DNA from: JBCCZC01 sp039188505
GTDB lineage: Bacteria > Pseudomonadota > Gammaproteobacteria > Xanthomonadales > SZUA-38
Assembly: GCA_039188505.1 (NCBI GenBank)
Contig: JBCCZC010000026.1
Location: 1-24,649 of the forward strand
DNA: 24,649 nt
Direction of reading: 5' to 3'
Part shown: positions 6,094-13,283 of the stretch, one piece after another
Layout: each line of letters begins with the position of its first letter
Position numbering within the stretch: the stretch's first letter is position 1
Position numbers and translations under genes: made by a program
The notes under the pieces: generated by a model
Databases searched by the model: none
Told to the model about the DNA's origin: nothing
What the model saw: only the letters and a program-made list of their open reading frames with translations

Positions 6094-8421
6094 TCAGGCC
6101 TTTGCCGAAATCGCTTCGCCGCCCTGACCAGTCAAGCGCCGAAGCCGTGTGAATACCGCATTCAGCGCCCGGTCGAGCAGCGGCTTGTCGGGCACCTCGA
6201 AGCTCCGCGCCGTGCCGGCGTGCATGCGCTTTGCCAGGTCGACCAGCGTCTGCTCCTCGGCGGAACCGAGGTTATCCGTCAGCAGGCAGTGACCCGTGAC
6301 CGGGCTGAACCAGGAGAGTTTCCGTTTGACCCATTGCCCGCTGTCAGGGTCCTGGAGCTCCAGCCAGCTGCCGAAGGCGAGCAGCCGAAGTTTCGCCAGG
6401 GCCGCCCGTTCTCCCGGCGCGAGCTTGGTCTCGAGCGACGCAAGGGAGACCGGTGGCGCCTCGCGCGGCTTCGCTTCGCGGGCGGCGGGCGCGGGAATCG
6501 GCGCGGCGATCTCTTCCGGCGGCGCCTCGGTATGCTCGTGGTCGAGGGACCATTCGATGGCCTTGGTGACGCGGTGCACCGCATCGTCTGCCTCGCTACC
6601 CCCGTAGCCGACCTGGCACAGGCCATTGTGGAGATCCTCGGAGAGCCGCGGCAGGCGCTTTCTCAGCTCCGTTGCCATGGCCGACGGCACCCGACCGCGC
6701 AGCCCCGCGGCCACGAAGCGGATGGTCGTCACGGCGTCCTGCCACTCCTCGCTCTCCTCCCCGTGACGCAGGTGGATCAGCGCAAGATAGTCGGTCCAGG
6801 CCTCGTCGATGAGCTGGCGCGCGAACTCCGGTGGGTTGTACTTCTCGATCAGCTGCGACGAGACCTCGTGCGCATGCGTGCGAGCGATGCGAAGCTTCTC
6901 CTGCCCCTTGCGCGCCTGCACCTGGCGCCGCTCGGCGAGCTGCGCCTTCCGAGCGCTGAGGCTGATGTGCTTGCGGATGTCCTCGAGGCGTTCGCTGAAA
7001 CGATCGAGGTCCTCGCCATCCCCATCGGCGACGTCGTCGACCGCAGTCGTGAGCCGCGCGAGCATGTCCGAACCTTCCGGGTGATCACCGAGCCACAGGT
7101 CGCCCGCCTCGGAGAGCGTGTTGAAGAAGGCCCGAGCCGGGTGATGCTCCTCCTCGAAGAAGCCCTTGTCGGAGATCGCGACGCGCAGCAGCGGCAGCTG
7201 CAGCTTCTCGAAGAGTGTCTTGACCTGATCCATGACCGCCAGCTCGTCACGGAGGTAGTCGTAGACCATGCCCATGACGTCGATCGTCTGGTGCTGATCC
7301 GGCGCAATCTCCTTGCCCTGCTCGGCCAGAACGGCCCCCAGACGGCGCTTGATTGACTCGGCGTCGAGGGTCTCGCCCCGCTCCGGCCGGTACTGGCTCT
7401 GGAGATCGCGCAGGGCCAGGCCCATGTCCTCGGGCGCGACCTGCCGCTCTACCGGAACGGGTTTGGCTCTACCTTGCATCCGCTCGAGCAGCTCACCGAT
7501 GCGCGACATCAGCATCTGCGATTCGGCGTGCACCTCACGGGTCAGGTTGTCCGCCCGCTGCACGGCTGGGCTGCGCTGCTGGCGCGGTGCCTGTGGCGCG
7601 CCGTGTCCCTGGGCGCCATGCACGCCTGGAGTTCCCTGGGCGCCCGCCGGTCCCGGTGCGTCCTCCGTCGACGCCTCCTCGCCCTCCGGTGCCGACGCTT
7701 CGCCGGCGGCGGCTGGGCCGCCCCCGGGCTCGCGCCGTTCGACCTCGTAGCGAATGTTGGGCAGGATTCCAGCCTCGATGAGCATGCCGTTGACCTCCCC
7801 GTAGAGGTCGCCGATGCGCTCCCGGAAGAGCTCCTCGAAGGCGGCGAGCAGCGTGACCTTGTCCTCGGCCTCGAGCGGCAGCTCCGCCGTCGCGCCGCGC
7901 AGGATGCGACCGACCTGCCGCGGGCCGAGCGGATTGGATTCGTCGTTGACCGGCTTGCCGCCGTTGAGGACGGACAGCCGTCGCCGGATGGCGTGCAGCT
8001 CGACGGTGAAACGCAGCTCCAGGCGATGCACCATCTGGTCGACCGCCAGTTCCTCGTCGAGCTCGTCCTCGGCAACGAGCGAAAGGCTCAGCTCGTCGTC
8101 CGCGTGCTCATCCGGCTGCTGTACCGCGTCTTCTTCGCCGCGCCAGTGAGCGAAATTTCGCTGGACGCCGTCGGCGATGCGCGCCGAGATGTCGTCCTGG
8201 TTCCGCCGCAGCAGGTTGAAGCTGGCCACCAGTCGCGCCTGCGCCTGGCTGCTCTTCGCCTTCTCGGCGGCATCGAGCATCCGGTCGCGCGTCTGCTCGA
8301 CGGCGGGGCGCACCATATCCGCGAGGTGCTGTCCGAGCAGCCCCTCGCACTTGTCCACCAATTCCCTGGCGTTGCGTTGACCTGGCGGCTTCCTGCCCCC
8401 GCGATCAGCCGTTCTGGACAC
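6094..8421 (-). CDS. DUF1631 family protein
   Basis: About 775 residues from a GTG at 8421. That start is preceded at 8-9 bases by AGGGG, fits family length, and has a good promoter about 113 bp upstream. The frame stays open to 8889, but that would run through the rppH start and adds low-complexity sequence without family resemblance. The protein is soluble and mostly helical, with VDKCEGLLGQHLADM near the start, LLRRNQDDISARIADGVQ, a central Pro/Ala/Gly-rich linker, and a C-terminal module (LRLLAFGSWLEL, KRKLSWFSPVTG) typical of DUF1631 proteins. That last part has a strand pattern reminiscent of an atypical PilZ fold, which is my inference. Function is unknown. The neighbouring PilZ gene in the same apparent operon points to cyclic-di-GMP signalling. 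Confidence 0.85.
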   Translation of the reverse strand: MSRTADRGGRKPPGQRNARELVDKCEGLLGQHLADMVRPAVEQTRDRMLDAAEKAKSSQAQARLVASFNLLRRNQDDISARIADGVQRNFAHWRGEEDAVQQPDEHADDELSLSLVAEDELDEELAVDQMVHRLELRFTVELHAIRRRLSVLNGGKPVNDESNPLGPRQVGRILRGATAELPLEAEDKVTLLAAFEELFRERIGDLYGEVNGMLIEAGILPNIRYEVERREPGGGPAAAGEASAPEGEEASTEDAPGPAGAQGTPGVHGAQGHGAPQAPRQQRSPAVQRADNLTREVHAESQMLMSRIGELLERMQGRAKPVPVERQVAPEDMGLALRDLQSQYRPERGETLDAESIKRRLGAVLAEQGKEIAPDQHQTIDVMGMVYDYLRDELAVMDQVKTLFEKLQLPLLRVAISDKGFFEEEHHPARAFFNTLSEAGDLWLGDHPEGSDMLARLTTAVDDVADGDGEDLDRFSERLEDIRKHISLSARKAQLAERRQVQARKGQEKLRIARTHAHEVSSQLIEKYNPPEFARQLIDEAWTDYLALIHLRHGEESEEWQDAVTTIRFVAAGLRGRVPSAMATELRKRLPRLSEDLHNGLCQVGYGGSEADDAVHRVTKAIEWSLDHEHTEAPPEEIAAPIPAPAAREAKPREAPPVSLASLETKLAPGERAALAKLRLLAFGSWLELQDPDSGQWVKRKLSWFSPVTGHCLLTDNLGSAEEQTLVDLAKRMHAGTARSFEVPDKPLLDRALNAVFTRLRRLTGQGGEAISAKA

Positions 8422-8460
8422 CCTGTTATCCCCTGTCCTGTCGCTGCCTGGCAGTCCGTC

Positions 8461-8474
8461 CGGCCCCGGGGCCG
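8461..8474. repeat. 14-bp perfect palindrome in the DUF1631 leader
   Basis: CGGCCCCGGGGCCG is self-complementary. It lies between the predicted promoter and the GTG start of the DUF1631 gene, so it would fall in the mRNA leader. It could be an operator or chance in GC-rich DNA. Confidence 0.3.
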
Positions 8475-8541
8475 CCGTGCCTTGATCCGTGCTGCACCCG
8501 AACGCCGAGCGGCTGAGACAGACTGCTTTGCCTAGCCCAGC

Positions 8542-8570
8542 ATGATAGCAACGCCGCTCCGCCCTGTCCG
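8542..8570 (-). promoter_or_regulatory. Predicted sigma70 promoter for the DUF1631-PilZ operon
   Basis: On the minus strand, -35 CGGACA (8570-8565) is separated by exactly 17 bp from -10 TATCAT (8547-8542). A TGC extended -10 element comes just before the -10. Four of six and five of six bases match consensus. Transcription would begin near 8535, leaving a leader of about 113 bases before the GTG at 8421. Confidence 0.6.
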
Positions 8571-8697
8571 CCGATTTCGATTCGCTTCTGTAAACCATCG
8601 TGCCGCGGTGCGATGACCGCTGCGTCGGTCTCCCTTGCTCGCCCCGATGGCCTGTGAAACAATCCAAGCAACCTTTTGAAATAAAATAAGTTCCAGC

Positions 8698-9198
8698 ATG
8701 ATCGACCCTGATGGATACCGACCAAACGTCGGCATCGTGCTGGTGCGGGATGACAAGCGGGTCTTCTGGGCACGGCGCGTCGGGCACGACGGCTGGCAGT
8801 TTCCCCAGGGAGGCATGAGGACCGACGAAACGCCGCACGAGGCCATGGTGCGGGAACTGCACGAGGAAACCGGGTTGCGCGAGCAGCACGTGGAAGTCCT
8901 CGGTGCGACGCCCGGCTGGCTGCGCTACCGGCTCCCGAAACGCTACCTGCGCTATCGGGACAGGCCGCTCTGCATCGGTCAGAAGCAGGTCTGGTTCCTG
9001 CTTCGGCTCGTGGCTGAGGAAAGCAACGTCAATCTCGGACTAGCCGACAAGCCGGAATTCGACGCCTTCAAGTGGGTCGACTTCTGGTACCCGGCGGACA
9101 ACGTGGTGCACTTCAAGCGCCGGGTCTATCGGCGGGCGCTCCGGTGCCTCGAACCGCTGATCGACGATACCGCGCGGGCCGTGGGAGGCAACGTATGA
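8698..9198 (+). CDS. rppH: RNA pyrophosphohydrolase RppH (Nudix)
   Basis: A 166-residue Nudix hydrolase. RppH removes pyrophosphate from the 5' triphosphate end of mRNAs, which starts RNase E-dependent decay. The N-terminus MIDPDGYRPNVGIVLV and the WQFPQGG segment are typical of RppH. The Nudix box runs from G38 to L60 and is complete: G38, E44, R52-E53, E56-E57 and G59. The second half (YRLPKRYLRY, GQKQVWFLLRL, FKWVDFWYP) also follows the family. Start choice is firm from family alignment, although the ribosome-binding site is weak and the upstream 30 bp are AT-rich. The stop overlaps the ATG of the DUF2007 gene by four bases (ATGA), which implies coupled translation. Confidence 0.95.
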   Translation: MIDPDGYRPNVGIVLVRDDKRVFWARRVGHDGWQFPQGGMRTDETPHEAMVRELHEETGLREQHVEVLGATPGWLRYRLPKRYLRYRDRPLCIGQKQVWFLLRLVAEESNVNLGLADKPEFDAFKWVDFWYPADNVVHFKRRVYRRALRCLEPLIDDTARAVGGNV

Positions 9199-9473
9199 AG
9201 ACGATCTACCGGGCCCAGAACGTGATCGACGCCAGCATCATCCGCGACCTGCTCGCCCAGGAAGGCATCATGGCCTTCGTCCACGGCGCGGAGCTTCAGG
9301 GCGGCGTCGGCGAGCTGCCCGCCGCGGGCTTCGTCACCGTGACGGTTGCCGACGAGGACGTGGAGCTGGCGCGCGGCATCGTCGAGGCCTTCGACACGAG
9401 CAATCGGGAGGCCGATGCCAAGGACGAGAACCGCTGGGATCCGTCCGACTCGCTGCTCGACTGGAAGTCCTGA
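9195..9473 (+). CDS. DUF2007 domain protein
   Basis: A 92-residue protein whose ATG overlaps the rppH stop. The pattern MKTIYRAQNVIDASIIRDLL-x-EGI-x-AFV-x-G, a GG-x-GELPA segment and VTVADEDVELAR matches DUF2007, a small alpha/beta domain sometimes called a putative signal-transducing protein. Its biochemical function is not known. The tail (about 70-92) is acidic and likely disordered, ending in DPSDSLLDWKS. An upstream extension of the frame exists but lies wholly within rppH, so the short start is preferred. Confidence 0.85.
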   Translation: MKTIYRAQNVIDASIIRDLLAQEGIMAFVHGAELQGGVGELPAAGFVTVTVADEDVELARGIVEAFDTSNREADAKDENRWDPSDSLLDWKS

Positions 9474-9484
9474 ATTCTCCTCCG

Positions 9485-9507
9485 GGAGCGGCCCTCGTGG
9501 CCGTTCC
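9485..9507. terminator. Hairpin between the convergent DUF2007 and gcvPA genes
   Basis: GGAGCGGCC (9485-9493) pairs with GGCCGTTCC (9499-9507), nine base pairs including one G-T wobble, over a 5-base loop. It sits 12 bp after the DUF2007 stop and 21 bp after the gcvPA stop on the other strand, so it could serve both. There is no clear T tract. Confidence 0.5.
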
Positions 9508-9527
9508 AGCGCCGGGATCCCTGAACG

Positions 9528-10892
9528 TCAGGCCGCGAGTGCGGCCTCGAGGCTGGATCGGAACTGCTCGATATCGGCATCGGTCTTGGTTTCGGTCGCG
9601 CAGACCAGCAGCGCATTGTCGAAGCCGTCGAAGTCGGCACCCAGCGCCACGCCCGCAACGATCCCGTCCTGCGCCAGCGCGTCGATCACGGCGACGGCGC
9701 TCCGCGGCAGTTCGACGACCGCCTCGTGGAATCGAGCCGCGTTATCGAAGCGAAGCGAAACACCCGGGATGGAGGTCAGCGCTGCCAGCAGCCGCCCGGT
9801 CGTGCCGTGACAGACCGTCGCGATCCGCTCCAGCCCCTCGGCACCCAGCATGGCCATGTAGATCGTCGCCGCGGTGACGAGCAGGCCCTGATTGGTACAG
9901 ATGTTGGACGTCGCTTTCGCGCGCCGGATGTGCTGCTCGCGCGCCTGGAGCGTCAGCGTGAACCCCGGCTTGCCGTCGAGATCGAGCGTTCGCCCAACGA
10001 GGCGCCCCGGCATCTGACGCACCAGAGCCTGGCGGCAGCACAGGATCCCGAAGTAGGGGCCGCCCGAGGAGAGCGGTACGCCAAGAGGCTGCCCCTCGCC
10101 GCAGACGATGTCGACACCCTTCGACCCCCACCGGCCGGGCGGCTCGAGGATCGCGAGCGCCATGGGATTCACCACGCCGATGACCATCGCACCCAGCGCG
10201 TGACCCGCATCGGTCAGCCCGTCCACGTCCTCGAGCTGACCGAAGTAGTTGGGTTGCGCCACGACAACGGCGGCCACGTCCTCGCCTGACCACGCCGCCA
10301 CCGCCGCGGCAGGCACCGTCCCGGACTGCGGATCGTAGGCCAGCTGTTCGATCCTGATCTGCTGGGGCGCCAGCAGCGTCTCGAGCGTGCGCCGGTAGGC
10401 CGGATTCAGTGTGTCGGGGACGAGCACACGCTGGGACTTCGATTTACGGTTGGCTCGGACCGCCATCAGGATGGCTTCTGCCAGCGACGAGGCGCCGTCG
10501 TAGAGCGAGGCGTTGGAGACGTCCATGGCCGTGAGATTGGCCATCATGGTCTGGTATTCGTAAATGACCTGCAGCGTTCCCTGGCTGGCCTCGGCCTGGT
10601 AGGGCGTGTAGGCCGAGTAGAACTCACCGCGGGTCGTGATCTGCCACACCGCGGCGGGAATGTGATGCTCGTAGGCGCCACCGCCCGCAAAACAGAGCGG
10701 CGTGCCGTCCTGGGCGGCGAGCTGCCGCATGCGGCGCGACACCGCCATCTCGCTCAGGCCGGGGGCGACGTGCTCGAGGCCATCGATCCGAAGTGCCGCA
10801 GGAACCTCGTCGAAGAGTTCCTCGACGCTGGCCGCGCCGATCGTGGCGAGCATTTCGGCCTCGTCGGCCTGCGTGTGGGGAATGAAAGGCAT
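9528..10892 (-). CDS. gcvPA: Glycine dehydrogenase (decarboxylating) subunit 1
   Basis: This 454-residue protein is the N-terminal half of the P protein of the glycine cleavage system. With subunit 2 it decarboxylates glycine using pyridoxal phosphate and passes the aminomethyl group to the lipoyl arm of GcvH. Family signatures are MPFIPHTQADEAEML at the start, CFAGGGAYEHHIPA, YTPYQAEASQGTLQ, MDVSNASLYDGASS and the C-terminal RAKATSNICTNQ region. Length is normal for a stand-alone subunit 1. The PLP lysine belongs to subunit 2, whose gene normally follows but is not here: downstream comes the convergent DUF2007 gene. It is third in the order gcvT-gcvH-gcvPA, 100 bp after gcvH with a strong hairpin between. 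Confidence 0.95.
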   Translation of the reverse strand: MPFIPHTQADEAEMLATIGAASVEELFDEVPAALRIDGLEHVAPGLSEMAVSRRMRQLAAQDGTPLCFAGGGAYEHHIPAAVWQITTRGEFYSAYTPYQAEASQGTLQVIYEYQTMMANLTAMDVSNASLYDGASSLAEAILMAVRANRKSKSQRVLVPDTLNPAYRRTLETLLAPQQIRIEQLAYDPQSGTVPAAAVAAWSGEDVAAVVVAQPNYFGQLEDVDGLTDAGHALGAMVIGVVNPMALAILEPPGRWGSKGVDIVCGEGQPLGVPLSSGGPYFGILCCRQALVRQMPGRLVGRTLDLDGKPGFTLTLQAREQHIRRAKATSNICTNQGLLVTAATIYMAMLGAEGLERIATVCHGTTGRLLAALTSIPGVSLRFDNAARFHEAVVELPRSAVAVIDALAQDGIVAGVALGADFDGFDNALLVCATETKTDADIEQFRSSLEAALAA

Positions 10893-10965
10893 GATCGTTT
10901 CTCAGGCGTTGAGCGAGGAAAGGCGCACAGGGTCCAGATCCGACGCGAGCAGAGCGTGAAGCGGC

Positions 10966-10985
10966 GCGGCGGCAGACGCCGCCGC
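10966..10985 (-). promoter_or_regulatory. Strong intercistronic hairpin between gcvH and gcvPA
   Basis: GCGGCGGC (10966-10973) and GCCGCCGC (10978-10985) form a perfect 8-bp stem over a 4-base loop, starting 7 bases after the gcvH stop. No T tract follows on the minus strand, so it looks more like an mRNA-stabilising, processing or partial attenuation element than a complete terminator. It may set the GcvH to GcvPA ratio. Confidence 0.5.
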
Positions 10986-10992
10986 AAAGGAA

Positions 10993-11382
10993 TCACTCGT
11001 CCTCGAGCAGCTGCCCGTAGGCGTTTGCGTCCAGGAGCGCTGCCAGGGGGTCCGCTTCGCCGGGGCGGACGACGAACAGCCAGCCGTCGTCGTAGGGCGA
11101 CTCGTTCACCCGCTCGGGGGCATCGGCGAGTTCCTCATTGACGGCGACGACTTCGCCGCCCAGGGGGCTGTAGACATCCGACGCCGCCTTGACCGATTCG
11201 ACGACGGCATGGGCCGACTCCGCCTCGACGTCATCGCCGACCTCGGGGAGTTCGACGTAGACCAGATCACCCAGGAGCGACTGGGCGTGATCGGTGATGC
11301 CTACGCGCACGAGGCCGTCGTCCTCGAGCCGGGCCCACTCGTGGGATTTCATGTATTTCAGATCGCCTGGTATCTCGCTCAT
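10993..11382 (-). CDS. gcvH: Glycine cleavage system H protein
   Basis: A 129-residue lipoyl-carrier protein. It shuttles the methylamine group between the P, T and L proteins. The family pattern is complete: LKYMKSHEWARLEDDG, VGITDHAQSLLGDLVYVELP, the lipoylation site ESVKAASDVYSP with Lys65, and the PYDDGWLFVV segment near the C-terminus. An AGGA ribosome-binding site lies six bases before the ATG. It lies 100 bp downstream of gcvT and 100 bp upstream of gcvPA. A terminator-like hairpin just after gcvT means it may also have its own promoter, although I could not identify one. Confidence 0.96.
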   Translation of the reverse strand: MSEIPGDLKYMKSHEWARLEDDGLVRVGITDHAQSLLGDLVYVELPEVGDDVEAESAHAVVESVKAASDVYSPLGGEVVAVNEELADAPERVNESPYDDGWLFVVRPGEADPLAALLDANAYGQLLEDE

Positions 11383-11449
11383 TGGTCAGTCCTGCTGGGG
11401 TTGGCGTCCGCCGCGGTGCGGCTCCGCGAAGCCCGGTAGTTTAATCAAA

Positions 11450-11469
11450 TCCGCGCCGCAAAGCGCGGA
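11450..11469 (-). terminator. Terminator-like hairpin after gcvT
   Basis: On the minus strand TCCGCGC and GCGCGGA form a 7-bp stem over a 6-base loop, followed by TTTGATTAAA. This is the window's best resemblance to an intrinsic terminator. It starts 14 bp after the gcvT stop and lies before gcvH, so read-through must occur if the three gcv genes share one transcript. Confidence 0.55.
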
Positions 11470-11482
11470 ACCCTCGGTCCGT

Positions 11483-12562
11483 TCAGACCTTGATCTGCGC
11501 CTTGCCGTCTCGCACGAAGGGGGCTTTGACCACCCGTGCCGTCGCGGCCCGGCCGCGGATATCGACGGCAACGGTATCGCCGGCGTCGACCGGGATCCGG
11601 GCGAAACCGATCGACCGCTGCAGCGTCGGCGAGAAGGTCCCGCTGGTGACCACACCGCTGTCGCCGATGGTCTGACCGTGGCGCAGAACGCCGCGATCCT
11701 CGAGCAGCAGGCCCACGAGCCTGTGCGTCACACCGGCCTCCTTCTGCCGGAGGAGCGCGTCGCGGCCGATGAAATCGCGCTCTGCGGGGTCGAGCGCCAC
11801 GGTCCAGCCGAGGGCGGATTCGTAGGGCGTTGTGGTCTCGTCCATGTCCTGGCCGTACAGATTCATGCCCGCCTCCAGGCGCAGCGTGTCCCGCGCGCCA
11901 AGGCCGCAGGGCCGGACCCCGGCATCGACGAGCGATGCCCAGAATTCGGGTGCGCTGCGGGCCGGCACCATGATCTCGAAGCCGTCCTCGCCGGTGTAGC
12001 CGGTCCGGGCAACGAATAGGTCGGCAATCTGCGCGCCGCTGAAGCGCTTGAGGGCCAGCGCGGCAGCGCCGTCGTCGGCGCTCATGACGCTGGCCGCGCG
12101 CTCGCGCGCCTGCGGCCCCTGAACGGCGATCATTGCGAGATCGTCGCGCTCGCGCACGATGACGCCGAAGGCCGCAGCCCGCGCTTCGATCCAGGCCAGG
12201 TCCTTGTCGCGGGTTGCCGCGTTGACGACCAGCCTGAAGAAGGACTCCTCGAGGAAATAGACGATGAGATCGTCGAGCACCCCACCGCGCTCGTCGAGCA
12301 TGCAGGTGTAGAGTGCCTTGCCGGGCGTCTGCAGCTTGGCGACGTCGTTGGCGAGCAGGTAGCGCAGGAAGTCGCGGCAGCGGTCGCCGTCGAGATCGAC
12401 CACGGTCATGTGGGAGACGTCGAACATACCCGCAGCCTGGCGCACCGCGTGGTGCTCCTCGATCTGCGAGCCGTAGTGAATCGGCATGCTCCAGCCGCCG
12501 AATTCGACGAGCCGCGCACCAGCCGCTTCGTGCTTCCCATGGAGGGTCGTGTGCTTGGCCAT
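11483..12562 (-). CDS. gcvT: Glycine cleavage system aminomethyltransferase (T protein)
   Basis: A 359-residue T protein. It releases ammonia from the aminomethyl-lipoyl group on GcvH and transfers the one-carbon unit to tetrahydrofolate. Family features include GARLVEFGGWSMPIHYGSQIEEH near the start, GMFDVSHM, the folate-site segment GYTGEDGFEI, and LEAGMNLYGQDMDE. The start at 12562 gives MAKHTTLHGKHEAAG, which fits other GcvT proteins. GGGAG precedes it, and a promoter ends about 40 bp upstream. The reading frame continues to 12751, but that extension crosses the promoter and lacks family resemblance. First gene of the apparent gcv cluster. Confidence 0.95.
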   Translation of the reverse strand: MAKHTTLHGKHEAAGARLVEFGGWSMPIHYGSQIEEHHAVRQAAGMFDVSHMTVVDLDGDRCRDFLRYLLANDVAKLQTPGKALYTCMLDERGGVLDDLIVYFLEESFFRLVVNAATRDKDLAWIEARAAAFGVIVRERDDLAMIAVQGPQARERAASVMSADDGAAALALKRFSGAQIADLFVARTGYTGEDGFEIMVPARSAPEFWASLVDAGVRPCGLGARDTLRLEAGMNLYGQDMDETTTPYESALGWTVALDPAERDFIGRDALLRQKEAGVTHRLVGLLLEDRGVLRHGQTIGDSGVVTSGTFSPTLQRSIGFARIPVDAGDTVAVDIRGRAATARVVKAPFVRDGKAQIKV

Positions 12563-12601
12563 CGCCCGCTGCTCCCGGTGCATTTCAGTCTGGGGTGGGG
12601 C

Positions 12602-12630
12602 ACTATAAAAGGTCGCCCGGACCTTGCCAA
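12602..12630 (-). promoter_or_regulatory. Predicted sigma70 promoter for gcvT
   Basis: On the minus strand, -35 TTGGCA (12630-12625) and -10 TATAGT (12607-12602) are separated by exactly 17 bp. Both hexamers are close to consensus. The predicted leader is only about 30-35 bases, which leaves no room for the glycine riboswitch that controls gcv operons in some other bacteria. Confidence 0.75.
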
Positions 12631-12731
12631 CCGCATGGATCAAATCCCGCCTGGTGGTACCGGTCACGGCCTTTTCATCCACCCTTGGGAACGATGCGCG
12701 TCCCCGCCAAACAGGAACGGAATGACCCCCG

Positions 12732-13277
12732 ATGGGCCACAGACTGTCCAAGATCTACACGCGCACGGGCGATGCCGGCACCACCGGTCTCGGCGACGGT
12801 TCACGGGTCGACAAGGACGATCCGCGCGTCGCCGCTTACGGCACCGTTGACGAGGCAAACAGCGTCATCGGCATGGTGATCGCGCAGCTGAGCGACCCGG
12901 CCGTGGTCGCGTGCCTGACCGACGTCCAGCACGACCTCTTCGAGATCGGCGGCGAGCTGTCGCTGCCGGGCTATGAGGCCATCACCGAGGACCACGTGCT
13001 GCGCCTCGAACAGCAGCTCGACGCCTTCAACGAGTCGCTGCCGGCCCTGAAGGAGTTCGTGCTGCCCGGCGGTGGCATGCCAGCTGCCACGTGCCATCTG
13101 GCCCGCACGGTCGTGCGGAGAGCCGAGCGGGCGGCCGTCAGCCTGGGGCGAGACATCGACGTCAGCGCCGTCTCGCTCCGCTATCTCAACCGGCTGTCCG
13201 ACCTGCTGTTCGTGATCGCGCGACGTCTCGCCCGGGCCTCCGGCCACGGCGAGCAGCTCTGGCAGCGCGATCGCTGA
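12732..13277 (+). CDS. Cob(I)alamin adenosyltransferase, PduO type
   Basis: A 181-residue PduO-type (EutT/MMAB-like) adenosyltransferase. It transfers adenosyl from ATP to cob(I)alamin to make coenzyme B12. The N-terminal ATP-binding signature is seen in KIYTRTGDAGTTGLGDG, followed by YGTVDEANSVIG, FVLPGGG, the arginine helix CHLARTVVRRAERA and YLNRLSDLLFVIAR. Length is normal. The start MGHRLSKIYTRTGD is typical of the family; AGGAACGGA lies somewhat far upstream as a possible ribosome-binding site. A deacetylase-family gene begins 6 bp after its stop, so the two are probably co-transcribed. It is divergent from gcvT. No B12-dependent enzyme or cobalamin biosynthesis gene is visible nearby. 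Confidence 0.93.
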   Translation: MGHRLSKIYTRTGDAGTTGLGDGSRVDKDDPRVAAYGTVDEANSVIGMVIAQLSDPAVVACLTDVQHDLFEIGGELSLPGYEAITEDHVLRLEQQLDAFNESLPALKEFVLPGGGMPAATCHLARTVVRRAERAAVSLGRDIDVSAVSLRYLNRLSDLLFVIARRLARASGHGEQLWQRDR

Positions 13278-13283
13278 GGCGCG

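Noticed and set aside
6220..8535. Two long plus-strand frames (378 and 353 codons) opposite the DUF1631 gene
   Set aside because: Both are antisense shadows of a real conserved frame, with Leu/Arg/Ala-biased content and no family resemblance.
8651..8697. AT-rich tract before rppH as a sigma70 promoter
   Set aside because: TAAAAT at 8682-8687 could be a -10, but no acceptable -35 lies at 16-18 bp and the start site would fall on the ATG.
8422..8889. Upstream extension of the DUF1631 frame by 156 codons
   Set aside because: It crosses the rppH start and the predicted promoter and adds no conserved sequence; GTG at 8421 has a good ribosome-binding site.
5680..11476. 12-base sequence GCGGAACCCTCG shared by two intergenic regions (5680-5691 and 11465-11476), considered as a dispersed repeat
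   Set aside because: A 12-base match is expected by chance in a window this size, and flanking bases do not align.
12563..12731. Glycine riboswitch upstream of gcvT
   Set aside because: The predicted promoter leaves a leader of only about 35 bases, too short for the aptamer, and no aptamer core is visible.
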